Assembly (NCBI GenBank): GCA_017649855.1
Contig: JAGCGA010000012.1
Span: forward strand, 62,001 to 126,000
DNA: 64,000 bases
Reading direction: 5' to 3'
DNA from: Bacteroidales bacterium
GTDB taxonomy: Bacteria > Bacteroidota > Bacteroidia > Bacteroidales > WCHB1-69
Under the pieces are notes generated by a model. The model searched no databases. It saw nothing but the letters and a program-made list of their open reading frames with translations, and was not told the origin of the DNA. Below, piece after piece: positions 33,480 to 41,008 of this stretch (within the stretch, counting starts at the first letter, position 1; each line of letters opens with the position of its first letter). The translations under genes and the position numbers were made by a program.

Positions 33480-34220
33480 TTATTTGGTGAGTACTTGAAA
33501 TAGTTCCTCCATGGCGGCAGCGTCAAGATGGTCAGTGCACTTGATACCTTTGGCCTTGGCCAGGTTGGGAAGATTCTTGACGGGTTCGTCGGCCACCAGC
33601 ACGCCTTTGTTGATGATGACCACATGGTCGCACATGGCGCTCACCTCCTGCATGATATGCGTGGAGAGCAGCACGGTCTTGTCTTTTCCGTAGGTCTTGA
33701 TCAGGGAGCGAATCTCCACCAGCTGGTTGGGGTCGAGGCCGGTGGTCGGTTCATCCAGGATGAGGACCTCCGGGTTGTGAATCAGGGCCTGGGCGATGCC
33801 AACGCGTTGTTTGTAGCCGCGCGACAGAGCGCCGATTTTCTTATGCTTTTCCGGGGTCAGACCGGTTTTTTCGATCATGTCTGCCACTTGGGCTTTCAGA
33901 TTCTTGATATGATAGATGCCGCCGGTGAATTCCAGAAATTCGCTCACATACATATCATAATATAAAGGATTGGCTTCTGACAGATAGCCAATTTTTTTCC
34001 TCAGTTCCAAGGAATCGCGCCAGATGTCCAGTCCGCACACTGACACTTCGCCGGAAGTGGGCGGGATGAGGCAGGTGATGATCTTCATCATGGTGGTCTT
34101 GCCGGCGCCATTGGGGCCTAAGAATCCGACTATTTCGCCCTTTTTGGCTTCAAAACTAACATTGTTTAAGGCATATTGTTTTCCAAAAACTTTCGTTACG
34201 TTTTTTACTACTATGGACAT
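33480..34220 (-). CDS. ABC transporter ATP-binding protein, GldA type
   Basis: A 246-residue ATPase: Walker A GPNGAGKTT, Q-loop region KKIGYLSEANPLYYDMYV, signature LSRGYKQRVGIAQAL, Walker B VLILDEPTTGLD and switch His in LLSTHIMQEV. Overall it resembles GldA of Bacteroidetes, the ATPase of the GldAFG exporter required for gliding in Flavobacterium and present in non-gliders too. No gldF or gldG permease follows. The frame opens to an ATG at 34274, but the -7 box at 34244-34252 sets the start at 34220 (MSIVVKN). First gene of the operon running to 27970. Confidence 0.88.
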   Translation of the reverse strand: MSIVVKNVTKVFGKQYALNNVSFEAKKGEIVGFLGPNGAGKTTMMKIITCLIPPTSGEVSVCGLDIWRDSLELRKKIGYLSEANPLYYDMYVSEFLEFTGGIYHIKNLKAQVADMIEKTGLTPEKHKKIGALSRGYKQRVGIAQALIHNPEVLILDEPTTGLDPNQLVEIRSLIKTYGKDKTVLLSTHIMQEVSAMCDHVVIINKGVLVADEPVKNLPNLAKAKGIKCTDHLDAAAMEELFQVLTK

Positions 34221-34243
34221 TCTATCAATTTTTGAAACAAACC

Positions 34244-34252
34244 GCAAAAATA
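34244..34252 (-). promoter_or_regulatory. -7 box for the gldA-like operon
   Basis: Minus-strand TATTTTTGC, 24 nt before ATG 34220. Confidence 0.65.
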
Positions 34253-34287
34253 AAAAAAATGTCCGTTTATGCAAGAATTAATCGGTT

Positions 34288-34308
34288 GTTAGCCGTTAGC
34301 CATTAGCT
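34288..34308. repeat. Tandem heptamer GTTAGCC
   Basis: Two exact copies (34288-34301) followed by a degenerate third ATTAGCT (34302-34308), between the divergent gldA and membrane-protein promoters. Confidence 0.5.
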
Positions 34309-34407
34309 GGCATGTCAGTGAGAAGCAGAACTGAAGGGTAAAAACGTTGAAAATCGGCCTCATAGGTTGACAGTCTGCCGTCAGGTGTATAATTCCCTAT
34401 TTTTTAC

Positions 34408-34416
34408 TATTTTTGC
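34408..34416 (+). promoter_or_regulatory. -7 box for the flippase-like/rfaE2/M23 operon
   Basis: TATTTTTGC, only 8 nt before the ATG at 34424; the predicted transcript is nearly leaderless. Confidence 0.6.
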
Positions 34417-34423
34417 AGCCGAT

Positions 34424-35521
34424 ATGCATGGTTCAGAGCAAACGGACAATGCGCCCGATGTGCGCCGGTGGTACAAGCGGATTCCTCAACTCCTCTTGTT
34501 CGTGGGGCTGGGTGTCTTCTTTATCTGGCTTTCGCTGCGCCATCTGACGATTGAGGACAGAAAGTCCATCACCGCCGTCATTGGCTCTGTGAACACGCCT
34601 AAAGGTTGGCTTATGTTGGGCCTTGCTGCCTTTTTCGCTTTGTTGGCGGATTATTTCAGGGCTATGAGAGGGAAGATTCTGCTTCAGCCGCTTCATTATG
34701 AGGTGCGCACCTCCATGATGTTCTATTCCGTGATGGTCTGCTTTATGGCGAACCTCGCCTTGCCACGTCTCGGTGAGGTGATGAGATGCTCGTTTTTGCA
34801 ACGCTACGAGAAGGTGCCCTTCCAGAAATCTTTGGGCACGGTCATCACGGAGCGGGCGGTGGACTTGGTTTTTTGGCTTGTTATGTTTGTGCTGGCTATC
34901 TTGATCAACACCGATTTGCTGAATAATCTGATTGTGGATGCAGATGCGGGTCTTACTGTTCGCCAATGGATGGAGGCCAAAGGACTGTCCCTGATTGGTA
35001 ACCATCTGCTGCTGATCTTGATCGGTGTGGCTTTCCTTCTGGTGTTGGCGTTGTGGCTGACGCGGAAATGGTGGATGAAGAATCGTTTCTTCCTGAAGAT
35101 ATGGCATTTCTGCCAGGGTTTGTGGCAAGGTTTCATTTCTATCAAGGATCTGAAAAGACCTTGGCGGTACTGGTTCTGGACCGTGATGATGTGGGTGGCC
35201 TATTTCTTTGGCACATACATCTTTTTCTTTGCGATGCCTTGTCTGGCCAACGTCAGTCCCTCCGCCGGCTATTCCGTTTTGATATTCGGCACGATTGCCT
35301 TCATGGTGGCGCAGGGCGGCATCGGAGCCTACCCGCTGATTGTTGCAGGCGTGCTGCTGCTTTATGGCGTGGACTATACCAGCGGCCTCGCTGCCGGATG
35401 GGTGGGCTGGATCTTGCAGACCGTTGTGGCCTTGGCCGGCGGCTTCGTCTCCCTGGTGCTGGCGTCGTTTGCCGACAAAAGAAACTCTTTAGTGATAACA
35501 GAAAATGATGAGCAGAAATGA
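34424..35521 (+). CDS. Lysylphosphatidylglycerol-synthase-TM / UPF0104 family membrane protein
   Basis: A 365-residue protein with eight or so membrane helices. Family motifs of the AglD/MprF-TM (LPG_synthase_TM) group: [54 protein letters not shown], and near the C terminus [28 protein letters not shown] (split). Members move or modify lipids, often as flippases; it lacks the catalytic cytosolic domain of MprF. The frame starts 19 codons earlier, but the -7 box at 34408-34416 requires ATG 34424. The last 4 bp overlap rfaE2 (ATGA), so envelope-lipid or LPS function fits. Confidence 0.85.
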   Translation: MHGSEQTDNAPDVRRWYKRIPQLLLFVGLGVFFIWLSLRHLTIEDRKSITAVIGSVNTPKGWLMLGLAAFFALLADYFRAMRGKILLQPLHYEVRTSMMFYSVMVCFMANLALPRLGEVMRCSFLQRYEKVPFQKSLGTVITERAVDLVFWLVMFVLAILINTDLLNNLIVDADAGLTVRQWMEAKGLSLIGNHLLLILIGVAFLLVLALWLTRKWWMKNRFFLKIWHFCQGLWQGFISIKDLKRPWRYWFWTVMMWVAYFFGTYIFFFAMPCLANVSPSAGYSVLIFGTIAFMVAQGGIGAYPLIVAGVLLLYGVDYTSGLAAGWVGWILQTVVALAGGFVSLVLASFADKRNSLVITENDEQK

Positions 35522-35991
35522 TGGATAAGATACAACAGAAAATAGTGACGAAGGACTTCTTCGAGCAGCAGGCGGAAGCATTGCACCGGCAGAAGATCGT
35601 CTTCACCAACGGCTGCTTCGATGTGTTGCACTATGGGCATGTCCACTATCTGGCGCAGGCCCGACAGTTGGGTGACCTTCTGGTGGTGGGCCTGAACAGC
35701 GATGCTTCGGTGCGCCGTCTGAAGGGAGAGAGTCGGCCGGTGAATCCCGAGCAGGCCCGAGCATTCGTGTTGGCCGCCTTGGAGATGGTGGACTATGTCT
35801 GTCTTTTTGAGGAGGACACCCCCTATGAGCTGATTGCCGCCGTGAAGCCTGATGTGCTGGTGAAAGGCGGGGATTATGCCGTGGACAATATTGTGGGCAG
35901 TGATATCGTTAAAGGCCGTGACGGAAAAGTGGTGGTGCTGCCTTTTGTAGAAGGATTTTCATCTTCATCGATTATAGAAAAATTGAAATAA
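35518..35991 (+). CDS. rfaE2: D-glycero-beta-D-manno-heptose 1-phosphate adenylyltransferase
   Basis: RfaE2/HldC forms ADP-heptose from heptose-1-phosphate for LPS core or other heptose glycans. 157 residues, a single nucleotidyltransferase domain: [18 protein letters not shown] with the HxGH motif (HYGH), [42 protein letters not shown] and EGFSSSSII. The kinase half found in bifunctional HldE is absent, and no separate hldA is seen. Translationally coupled on both sides (4-bp overlap upstream, 1-bp TAATG overlap downstream). Confidence 0.93.
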   Translation: MMDKIQQKIVTKDFFEQQAEALHRQKIVFTNGCFDVLHYGHVHYLAQARQLGDLLVVGLNSDASVRRLKGESRPVNPEQARAFVLAALEMVDYVCLFEEDTPYELIAAVKPDVLVKGGDYAVDNIVGSDIVKGRDGKVVVLPFVEGFSSSSIIEKLK

Positions 35992-37091
35992 TGTTCAGAA
36001 ATATAATAATTTGGATATCGCTCAGCCTGCTGGCGTGTGTCAGTCTGTCAGCCCAGACATTGGATGTTACGGTGTTCTCCCAGAATATTGCCCTTCGCGA
36101 CTCCGCGTCCCAGGGGGTGTCGCAAGACCATCAGCGGGTGGCGACCTATCCCACCGTCTCGGAAGTCTATCAGATTCCGTGCTATGACCTTTATGACCGG
36201 TATTGGGATGTGCATAACCTGCGCAGCCGCCTGTTGGAGATTCCTTTTTCCGATGACCGTCTGATGCTGATATTGGTCCAGTCCGAAAACAGCCCTTTTG
36301 AAATCCCTTGTGTGTATGATGATGTGGTGATGCGCTACGGCCCTACCAAGAAGGGTCTTTTCCATCCCGGCGTGGATTTGAAGGTTACGCCCCAGTCCCT
36401 TGTGAAGAGTTGTTTTGATGGCGTGGTCAGGATGGTTGCGGATTATGGGGACTATGGCTTGACCGTGGTGGTCCGTCACTATAATGGATTGGAAACGGTG
36501 TATGCCCATCTTGACAAAACCTGTGTGAAGCCGGGGCATATCGTCAAGGCAGGCGATGTGATTGGACAGGCGGGCCGTTCGGGTAACGCCCAAGATGACA
36601 TTCTGCATTTTGAGGTCCGTTTCATGAATGAGAGTCTTGATCCGGAACATGTGATCAATTTTGAATACGAGTCCTTGGTGAAAAACACTTTGGTGTTGCA
36701 ATCGTCGGATTTTATCGAGGTGCCATTGAATCAATACAGCCTGAACGGTTCGACACCTCTTGCCCCCAAGGCTGCTGCACCGAAGGTAAACCCGGTCATG
36801 ACCGAAAAGCCCAAACTGGAAGAGGCGCCCGTGATGTCCGTGAAGCCGGAGTCGGCTGCCGCTCCTGCCCAGCCGGAATCAAAGGTGTTTGATGAAGAGA
36901 AGTCGGAGACTCGTGAAGCACCGGCGGTACCCCAGTCTGTGGAAGAGGCCGAGTATTATGTGGTCAAGAAGGGGGAGGGGCTCTACCGGATAGCCCTCAA
37001 CCACAAGACAACGGTTGACAAGCTGATAAAACTCAATAACATCAGCAATCCTGATCAGATTCAGGAGGGGCAGCGGTTACGGGTGCGATAA
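35991..37091 (+). CDS. M23-family peptidase-like protein with LysM domain
   Basis: A 366-residue exported protein: signal peptide ending near SLSAQ, an M23/LytM domain (about 105-220), a Pro/Ala/Glu linker and a C-terminal LysM domain (about 318-364, YYVVKKGEGLYRIALNH ... LIKLNNI) for peptidoglycan binding. Zinc ligands His125 and Asp129 (HPGVDLK) and His206 (LHFEV) are present, as is His173 (YAHL). The first His of the usual HxH motif is Ile204 (ILHFEV), a residue thought to take part in catalysis. It may be weakly active or act as an amidase activator like other degenerate LytM factors. It is third in the operon after rfaE2. Confidence 0.88.
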   Translation: MFRNIIIWISLSLLACVSLSAQTLDVTVFSQNIALRDSASQGVSQDHQRVATYPTVSEVYQIPCYDLYDRYWDVHNLRSRLLEIPFSDDRLMLILVQSENSPFEIPCVYDDVVMRYGPTKKGLFHPGVDLKVTPQSLVKSCFDGVVRMVADYGDYGLTVVVRHYNGLETVYAHLDKTCVKPGHIVKAGDVIGQAGRSGNAQDDILHFEVRFMNESLDPEHVINFEYESLVKNTLVLQSSDFIEVPLNQYSLNGSTPLAPKAAAPKVNPVMTEKPKLEEAPVMSVKPESAAAPAQPESKVFDEEKSETREAPAVPQSVEEAEYYVVKKGEGLYRIALNHKTTVDKLIKLNNISNPDQIQEGQRLRVR

Positions 37092-37103
37092 TCTTTTAGG
37101 TGA

Positions 37104-38069
37104 TTACCAGCCAAAGGGATGCTTGACGGTAGGCTGTTTGGCTAGCGGGTGGTAGTCGCCTTTCAGACCCACCGGTGTGGCATTGCGAATGTCATAGACC
37201 GTCTGGATGCAGGAACGTACCTCGTCGAGGCCGAATCCTTCCCCAGCCAGTATCTTCTTGTAGCTTTCTGTATGAAGGTCTGTAAATCCCTGGCTAAACT
37301 CCAGCTGTTCGTTGCCGACGGTGATGGAGCGGTAGGTGCGTTGGCCTTGTTGTGCAACCTCGGCGGGCAGGGTCTCGCTGTTGATGCTGAGGAAGTAGCG
37401 CACGCGGGCGCGTTTCAGCCGCAGGAAGCCGGCCACACGGTCGTGGGTAGCCACATGGACAATGTTGTCTTCCACGGGTCCGAAGACATAGCTGAGCATG
37501 TCATAAAAGTGGATGCCGATGTTGGTGGCGATGCCGCCGCTCTTGTGCACATCCCCTTTCCAGGAGGCGTAGTACCAATAACCCCGCGAGGTGATGTAAG
37601 TCAGATCCACGTCGTAGATTTTGTCGGGGTCGCCATGCTCGATCTCGTTCTTCAGGGCGATGACTGTGGGGTGGAGGCGCAACTGCAGAATGTTATAGAT
37701 GCGATGTCCGGTTTCTTTTTCCACTTGGGCCAGTCCGTCCACATTCCAGGGGTTCAGCACCAGAGGTTTCTCGCAGATGACGTCAGTGCCCAAGCGCAAA
37801 GCGTAGCGCGTGTGGGAGTCGTGGAGATAGTTGGGGGTGCAGACAGCGACCATGTCGAGTTGCTGGTAGGTGTTTTTCAGTTTGGAGCAATGACGGTCGA
37901 AGAGCTCCATCTCGGTGAAGAAGGAGGCGTCGGGAAAATAGCTGTCGATGATGCCGACGCTGTCAGACTTGTCGTAGGCGGCGATCATGCGATTGCCGGT
38001 GTCTGCGATGGCTTTGAGATGGCGCGGGGCAACGAAGCCTCCGACTCCTATAATGGCAAAATTCTTCAT
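37104..38069 (-). CDS. Gfo/Idh/MocA oxidoreductase, WbpB/WlbA-like
   Basis: A 321-residue NAD-dependent dehydrogenase. N-terminal Rossmann motif FAIIGVGGFVAPRHLKAI, followed by DKSDSVGIIDSYFPDASFF, CTPNYLHDSH and the catalytic-lysine motif CEKPLVLNP, then GGIATNIGIHFYDML. These match UDP-N-acetyl-glucosamine/glucuronate 3-dehydrogenases (WlbA/WbpB/GnnA), which make 3-keto sugars for 2,3-diamino sugar synthesis. The partner aminotransferase and acetyltransferase are not adjacent. The frame extends to 38237, overlapping MurF-Alr, but homology places the start at 38069. It follows murF-alr by 13 bp. Confidence 0.87.
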   Translation of the reverse strand: MKNFAIIGVGGFVAPRHLKAIADTGNRMIAAYDKSDSVGIIDSYFPDASFFTEMELFDRHCSKLKNTYQQLDMVAVCTPNYLHDSHTRYALRLGTDVICEKPLVLNPWNVDGLAQVEKETGHRIYNILQLRLHPTVIALKNEIEHGDPDKIYDVDLTYITSRGYWYYASWKGDVHKSGGIATNIGIHFYDMLSYVFGPVEDNIVHVATHDRVAGFLRLKRARVRYFLSINSETLPAEVAQQGQRTYRSITVGNEQLEFSQGFTDLHTESYKKILAGEGFGLDEVRSCIQTVYDIRNATPVGLKGDYHPLAKQPTVKHPFGW

Positions 38070-38082
38070 ATACTGTTCAATC

Positions 38083-40539
38083 TTATTCTTTAACATAGAT
38101 TCTCGGCACGCGGCTGGACAGGGCGGTGAGCAGCTCGTAGGGGATGCGCCCGACGCGGTTGGCGGCGTCTTGGGCGGTGTTGCCTTCACCATATACGATG
38201 ACCTCATCGCCTTCGTGCACAGAGAGGCCGGTGACATCCAGCATGCACATGTCCATGCAGATTTTGCCCACCACGGGGACGAGATGCCCCTGTACCATCA
38301 CGAATCCTTTTCCATTGCTGAAGTCGCGGGGGTATCCGTCTGCATAGCCGATCGGGATGATGGCCACCTGCATGTCGTGCTGCACGTGGAAACTGCGCCC
38401 GTAGCCAATGGTCTCGCCGGCTTTGACGGTCTTCACTTGCGTGACCAGCGTCTTGAGGGTGGCCACATTGTGCAGGTTGGCTTGTACGGACGGCATGTCG
38501 GAAAATCCGTACAGCCCTATGCCCAAGCGGACCATGTCGAACTGAGCCTCGGGGAATCTGACGATGCCGGCGGAGTTGAGGATATGGCGGAGAAACGGGT
38601 ATCCTAACCCTTGCCGTAGTTGGTCGGTCATGGTGGCGAACCGCTGGATCTGAAGCCTGGTGAACTCGTCTTCGGACGGGTCGTCCGCGACGGCGAGATG
38701 GGAGAAGACAGAGGCTACTTTCACTCGGGGGTTGTCGATCAGCAGCTGAGTCAGCCGGGGCAGGTCTTCGAGGTCAAAGCCCAGGCGGTGCATGCCGGTG
38801 TCCAGTTTGAGGTGGATGGGGAAGGTGGTGATCTCGGGGAAATCCGTCAGTACGTTCAGAAACTCTTGGAGGTAGTAGAAGTTGAAGATCTCAGGTTCCA
38901 GATGGTGTTGCACCATCACTTCAAAGCTGTGTGCCTCGGCGCCCAGCACGATGATGGGGGTTTGGATGTGGCGTTTGCGCAGGCGTACGCCCTCATCGGT
39001 GTAGGCAACAGCAAGGTAGTCTATCTTTTGATGGATGAGCTCGTTGATGATCTCAGCGTCTCCCAGTCCGTAAGAAAGGGCCTTGACCATGGCTACCATC
39101 TTGGTCTCGGGTCGGATGAGCGATCGATAGTAGTGGAGGTTGTGGGTGATGGCAGGCAGGCTGACATTGAGGGTGGTGAGATGGGTCTTGTGTAGCAGAT
39201 GGTTGACGATATCTTCGAAGTGAAAACTGCGGGCTCCCTTGACCAATATCGCCTCATAGGCGAAGGAGTGCTCTGCCAGCCGAGCCAGAAAAGATGCGGT
39301 GTCGGGATAGAAATATTGCTGCCGGACATGAAACAGATGCTGGTGTTGGATGAACTCCTGGCCGATGGCTATCAGCTTGCCAATGTGGTGATGCTGTAAC
39401 AGCTCATCTATCTGGGAGAAGTCTTCCGGGAGGAGTCTTCCGGCCTGTTCGAAGTCGGAGATGATCAAGGTTTTGTCGGGCAGTTGCGTCTGGGTGTCCA
39501 GATAGTTGAGGGCCATGGCGAGGGAGGTCCGGTCCAAGCTATAGGTGTCGTCCAGGATGAGAGAGTGCTGTTTGCCCTCCTGGATGGCCATGCGCATGCG
39601 CACAGGGGAGATCCATTGCAATCGTTCGTCAATGATAGAGGGCTCGTAGCCCAGGACCAGCATGGTGACGATCACATGGGTGGCATTCTCTATGGAGGCA
39701 CTATCCACAAAAGGTATATGGTATGTGTGGTTGTGGATGGTCAGCGAGGTGGTGTTGGCCACATGTTGCTCCTCGGTGATGGGATAGGCTGCGGCACCAT
39801 GGCCCCAGGAGATGAGCTCCAGATGGGCAAAGGCAGGTTCCGCCAAGACCTTTTTTATCAGCGGATTGTCATTGCTATATATTAAGGTGTGGGCATGGAG
39901 AAAGAGCTGGAGTTTCTCGCGCAGTTTTTGTTCGGTGTCATGGAAGAACTGGGCGTGGGCCATGCCGATGTTGGTCAGGATGCCGATGGTGGGGGCGATG
40001 ATACTGGCGATGCGGGCCATCTCGCCAGGTCTGGAAATGCCAGCCTCGAAGATGCCGAGGGTGTGCTCTTTGCGCATCTGCCAGACGGAAAGCGGGACCC
40101 CTAGCTGGGAGTTGTAGCTGTCAGGACTCTTCACTAGATGCCGGTCGGGTGACAGGGTGGTGGAGAGCCACTCTTTGACAATCGTCTTGCCATTGCTGCC
40201 GGTGATGCCGATGACTGGGTAGGAGAATTGCTGCCGATGGGATCTGGCGATGGTCTGCAAAGCTACAATTGCGTCATCAACTTGCAGAAAATTTCCCTCT
40301 TTCAGCGAAGAAAAGTGCGACACGGGGGTGGTGACGATAAAGTTGCGCACCCCTTTTTGATACAACTCCGGGATGTAGCGATGGCCGTCATCGTGTGTGG
40401 TGCGGATGGCGAAGAAGAGCGTGCCGGCAGGATTTGAAATCTTCCTACTGTCAATGCAGAGGCCCGTTACGGCCTGGTCGGGCTGAGGCATTACCACCTG
40501 GATGGCGCGAACCAGCGTTGATATTTTTGCGATTGTCAT
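38083..40539 (-). CDS. Bifunctional MurF-like ligase / alanine racemase
   Basis: An 818-residue fusion typical of Bacteroidetes. N-terminal MurF-like part (about 1-440): LCIDSRKISNPAGTLFFAI, ATP loop GITGSNGKTIVKEW (Ile where stand-alone MurF has Thr), EAGISRPGEM, NIGMAHAQFF and LDDTYSLDRTSL (in place of DYYNANPTSM). C-terminal alanine racemase (about 445-818): PLP lysine in MVKALSYGLGD, LKLDTGMHRLGFD, SAGIVRFPEAQFDMVRLGIGLYG (split), GYGRSF, and Tyr in IPIGYADGYPR. The racemase looks fully active; the MurF part is divergent. The frame begins 16 codons earlier, but the -7 box at 40558-40566 fixes ATG 40539. Confidence 0.94.
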   Translation of the reverse strand: MTIAKISTLVRAIQVVMPQPDQAVTGLCIDSRKISNPAGTLFFAIRTTHDDGHRYIPELYQKGVRNFIVTTPVSHFSSLKEGNFLQVDDAIVALQTIARSHRQQFSYPVIGITGSNGKTIVKEWLSTTLSPDRHLVKSPDSYNSQLGVPLSVWQMRKEHTLGIFEAGISRPGEMARIASIIAPTIGILTNIGMAHAQFFHDTEQKLREKLQLFLHAHTLIYSNDNPLIKKVLAEPAFAHLELISWGHGAAAYPITEEQHVANTTSLTIHNHTYHIPFVDSASIENATHVIVTMLVLGYEPSIIDERLQWISPVRMRMAIQEGKQHSLILDDTYSLDRTSLAMALNYLDTQTQLPDKTLIISDFEQAGRLLPEDFSQIDELLQHHHIGKLIAIGQEFIQHQHLFHVRQQYFYPDTASFLARLAEHSFAYEAILVKGARSFHFEDIVNHLLHKTHLTTLNVSLPAITHNLHYYRSLIRPETKMVAMVKALSYGLGDAEIINELIHQKIDYLAVAYTDEGVRLRKRHIQTPIIVLGAEAHSFEVMVQHHLEPEIFNFYYLQEFLNVLTDFPEITTFPIHLKLDTGMHRLGFDLEDLPRLTQLLIDNPRVKVASVFSHLAVADDPSEDEFTRLQIQRFATMTDQLRQGLGYPFLRHILNSAGIVRFPEAQFDMVRLGIGLYGFSDMPSVQANLHNVATLKTLVTQVKTVKAGETIGYGRSFHVQHDMQVAIIPIGYADGYPRDFSNGKGFVMVQGHLVPVVGKICMDMCMLDVTGLSVHEGDEVIVYGEGNTAQDAANRVGRIPYELLTALSSRVPRIYVKE

Positions 40540-40557
40540 ACCGGTAAAATAGAGGCT

Positions 40558-40566
40558 GCAAAGGTA
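40558..40566 (-). promoter_or_regulatory. -7 box for murF-alr
   Basis: Minus-strand TACCTTTGC, 19 nt before ATG 40539; divergent from the rpmE box. Confidence 0.6.
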
Positions 40567-40613
40567 TAAAATATTTTTTTGATGCATTGTATTTTTTTAT
40601 TGAGAAAAAATTG

Positions 40614-40622
40614 TATTTTTGC
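40614..40622 (+). promoter_or_regulatory. -7 box for rpmE
   Basis: TATTTTTGC, 38 nt before ATG 40660. Confidence 0.7.
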
Positions 40623-40659
40623 CGTCCAAATTTCAAAGCAAATAAAAAACTATAAGAAT

Positions 40660-40926
40660 ATGAAAAAAGATATCCATCCTAAGGAGTATAGAACGGTGGT
40701 TTTCAAAGACATGTCAAATGATTACGCATTCCTGACCAAGTCCACCGTCAACACGAAAGATACCATTCAATGGGAAGACGGAAATGAATATCCCTTGGTA
40801 AAATTAGAGATTTCCAACACCTCTCACCCCTTCTTCACCGGTAAGATGAAGCTGGTTGATACCGCAGGTCGTGTGGATAAATTCCGTAACAAATACGCCC
40901 GTCATTTGGATGCTGGCAAAAAATAG
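40660..40926 (+). CDS. rpmE: 50S ribosomal protein L31, type B
   Basis: An 88-residue ribosomal protein. [18 protein letters not shown] and [21 protein letters not shown] (split) are diagnostic for the type B form, which lacks the CxxC zinc site of type A L31. The frame opens further upstream, but the promoter at 40614-40622 and conservation fix ATG 40660. Terminator at 40954-40993. Confidence 0.96.
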   Translation: MKKDIHPKEYRTVVFKDMSNDYAFLTKSTVNTKDTIQWEDGNEYPLVKLEISNTSHPFFTGKMKLVDTAGRVDKFRNKYARHLDAGKK

Positions 40927-40945
40927 GAATTCCATAAGAATTTTA

Positions 40946-40954
40946 TATCTTTGC
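40946..40954 (+). promoter_or_regulatory. Candidate -7 box for lon, abutting the rpmE terminator
   Basis: TATCTTTGC between the rpmE stop and its terminator hairpin. The predicted start (about 40961) falls inside the left arm of the hairpin. Confidence 0.5.
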
Positions 40955-40993
40955 TGACCTTTTTCCTGATTCGAAAAAGGTCAGTTTTTTTTT
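40954..40993 (+). terminator. Terminator of rpmE
   Basis: A perfect 12-bp stem CTGACCTTTTTC (40954-40965) / GAAAAAGGTCAG (40973-40984) with a 7-nt loop and nine T residues (40985-40993). Confidence 0.88.
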
Positions 40994-41008
40994 ATTAATA
41001 AGCGAATA

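Noticed and set aside
38070..38237. A longer WbpB-like protein starting at 38237
   Set aside because: The extra 56 residues read back into the 3' end of murF-alr and have no similarity to the family; the Rossmann start MKNFAIIG is at 38069.
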